Shown piece after piece: positions 63,229 to 64,000 of a DNA stretch of 64,000 nucleotides. The notes under the pieces are model-generated. The model ran no database searches. It was not told the DNA's origin and was given only the letters and a program-made list of their open reading frames with translations. Made by a program: the position numbers and the translations under genes. Origin of the DNA: Tretioscincus oriximinensis (taxonomy: Eukaryota > Chordata > Lepidosauria > Squamata > Gymnophthalmidae); assembly GCA_022410635.1 (NCBI GenBank), contig JAJVDF010001793.1:1-64000 (forward strand), given 5' to 3'. The number at the start of each line of letters is the position of its first letter. Position 1 is the stretch's first letter.

Positions 63229-63368
63229 AAGGAAACTCAGCTGATTCTGTAACCACAACACCAAAGTGACTTTCAAAACAGAGCTAAAACAGAACAGTTA
63301 AAATGATAACAGTGCCTGCAGAGAGAGAGGATATTGTTTGTTTCATTTGAAAGCCAGGCTGAACAGCT

Positions 63369-63545
63369 GCATCTGAAGAAGTAGACGTGCCTACGAAAGC
63401 TTCTGCCACCCACTTTTCTCCTGTTAAGTCTCAAAGTGCTATCGGACCCTTTGCTGTACTTTTTTCTTGTTAGTCTTCAAGGTGCTATGAGGACCCATTG
63501 GTAGATTTTCTGGTCCCAGATTAGGTAACACAGCTATTTGTTTGA
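63369..63545 (+). mobile_element. Penelope-like element 3' region, single orientation
   Basis: Starts at the hammerhead-like core (GCAT, CTGAAGA, GTAG/CTAC stem, GAAA; 63369-63406) and continues 'cttttctcctgttaagtctcaaagtgctatcggaccctttgctgtac'. A second, diverged terminus-like block follows at 63468-63545 and another at 63600-63690. Confidence 0.75.
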
Positions 63546-63690
63546 AGAAAAATCAAAAGGTAGTCCGGGTTTTCATAAACAAGCATTTCCCCATAACATT
63601 CATAGAAGACTTGCCTAGGAAACCTCACACTACCTATCTTTCCTTGTTAGTCATCAGGGTGCTTAGCAGAGTTCCTTATTAGACATGCTG

Positions 63691-64000
63691 AAAAGCGATG
63701 CCTTTGCCTTTCTCACAGAAATGGCGACTGCTGCTCAGAAAACACTGTGGACTGTCTCAAGTCCTCCCAAGTGTTACCATCAGGTGGGGTTGATTGATTG
63801 AAATGGTCAAGCTATTAGTGCGCAAAGGCTCCGTTCCCACTAGCAATTGGAATCAGGCCAGTACCAAAGTGCAAATCTGGCCTGACTTGTATATTTAGGT
63901 TTTCCTTCCAAACAGAAAGAAGACAGCAGCTTCTAGTAAGTTGGAACAACAAAGCCCCTTGAGTCAGGAAATAAAATTTCTGCAAATTTGTGGGGGGAAA
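63691..64000. other. DPP6 intron, nothing recognised
   Basis: No exon upstream of the 61452 exon was recognised before the right edge. Confidence 0.4.

Overview
This window is intronic DNA from a squamate reptile (lizard or snake), not microbial DNA. Three lines of sequence evidence support this. First, three short spliced exons of DPP6 lie on the minus strand, with correct splice sites and matching phases. Second, the repeats are of squamate type: CR1 LINEs ending in TTCTTATG repeats, L2 LINEs, tRNA-headed Sauria-like SINEs, Penelope-like elements and hAT MITEs. Third, the long reading frames elsewhere are repeat remnants or simple-sequence artefacts. The species assignment is inference; I see nothing that fixes the genus.

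Host gene. DPP6 (the catalytically dead S9B peptidase homologue that is an auxiliary subunit of Kv4 potassium channels) runs right to left. The exons are 61452-61504 (53 bp), 42319-42400 (82 bp) and 30215-30335 (121 bp), separated by introns of about 19.1 kb and 12.0 kb. They join in frame (phases 0/2, 2/0, 0/1) and encode 85 codons of the extracellular beta-propeller. I found no neighbouring exon in the remaining sequence, so 1-30 kb and 61.5-64 kb are flanking intron.

Layout. 1-0.8 kb: 5' end of an L1-like LINE inserted in a CR1. 4-8.5 kb: foldback element, CR1, palindromic MITE, nested MITEs. 9.8-15.3 kb: SINE, L2 LINEs, CR1 copies. 16.6-21.9 kb: four TIR elements, an inverted Penelope copy and a Tc1/mariner remnant. 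22.7-28.9 kb: CR1, SINEs and a GC-rich foldback element. 30.2 kb: DPP6 exon. 32.3-41 kb: MITEs, SINEs, CR1 and a 965-base gap. 42 kb: a sense-oriented solo-LTR-like element next to a DPP6 exon. 44.6-48.8 kb: Penelope elements (one with a GIY-YIG-like C-terminus), a purine microsatellite with a 408-base gap, a CR1 endonuclease remnant, L2 and a MITE. 49-61 kb: inverted Penelope copies, SINEs, CR1 and L2. 61.4-63.5 kb: DPP6 exon followed by SINEs carrying a 163-bp pure TTC tract and a 315-bp GA-rich tract.

The most unusual content is a Penelope-like family whose copies here are mostly inverted 'tail-out' dimers with 8-12 bp target duplications and a hammerhead-like core. Next are the foldback and palindromic MITEs with 8-bp target duplications, and the sense-strand (GAA)54 tract 529 bp upstream of a DPP6 acceptor. 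Repeat family names are by motif recognition, not database search. Single N bases are scattered through the assembly.
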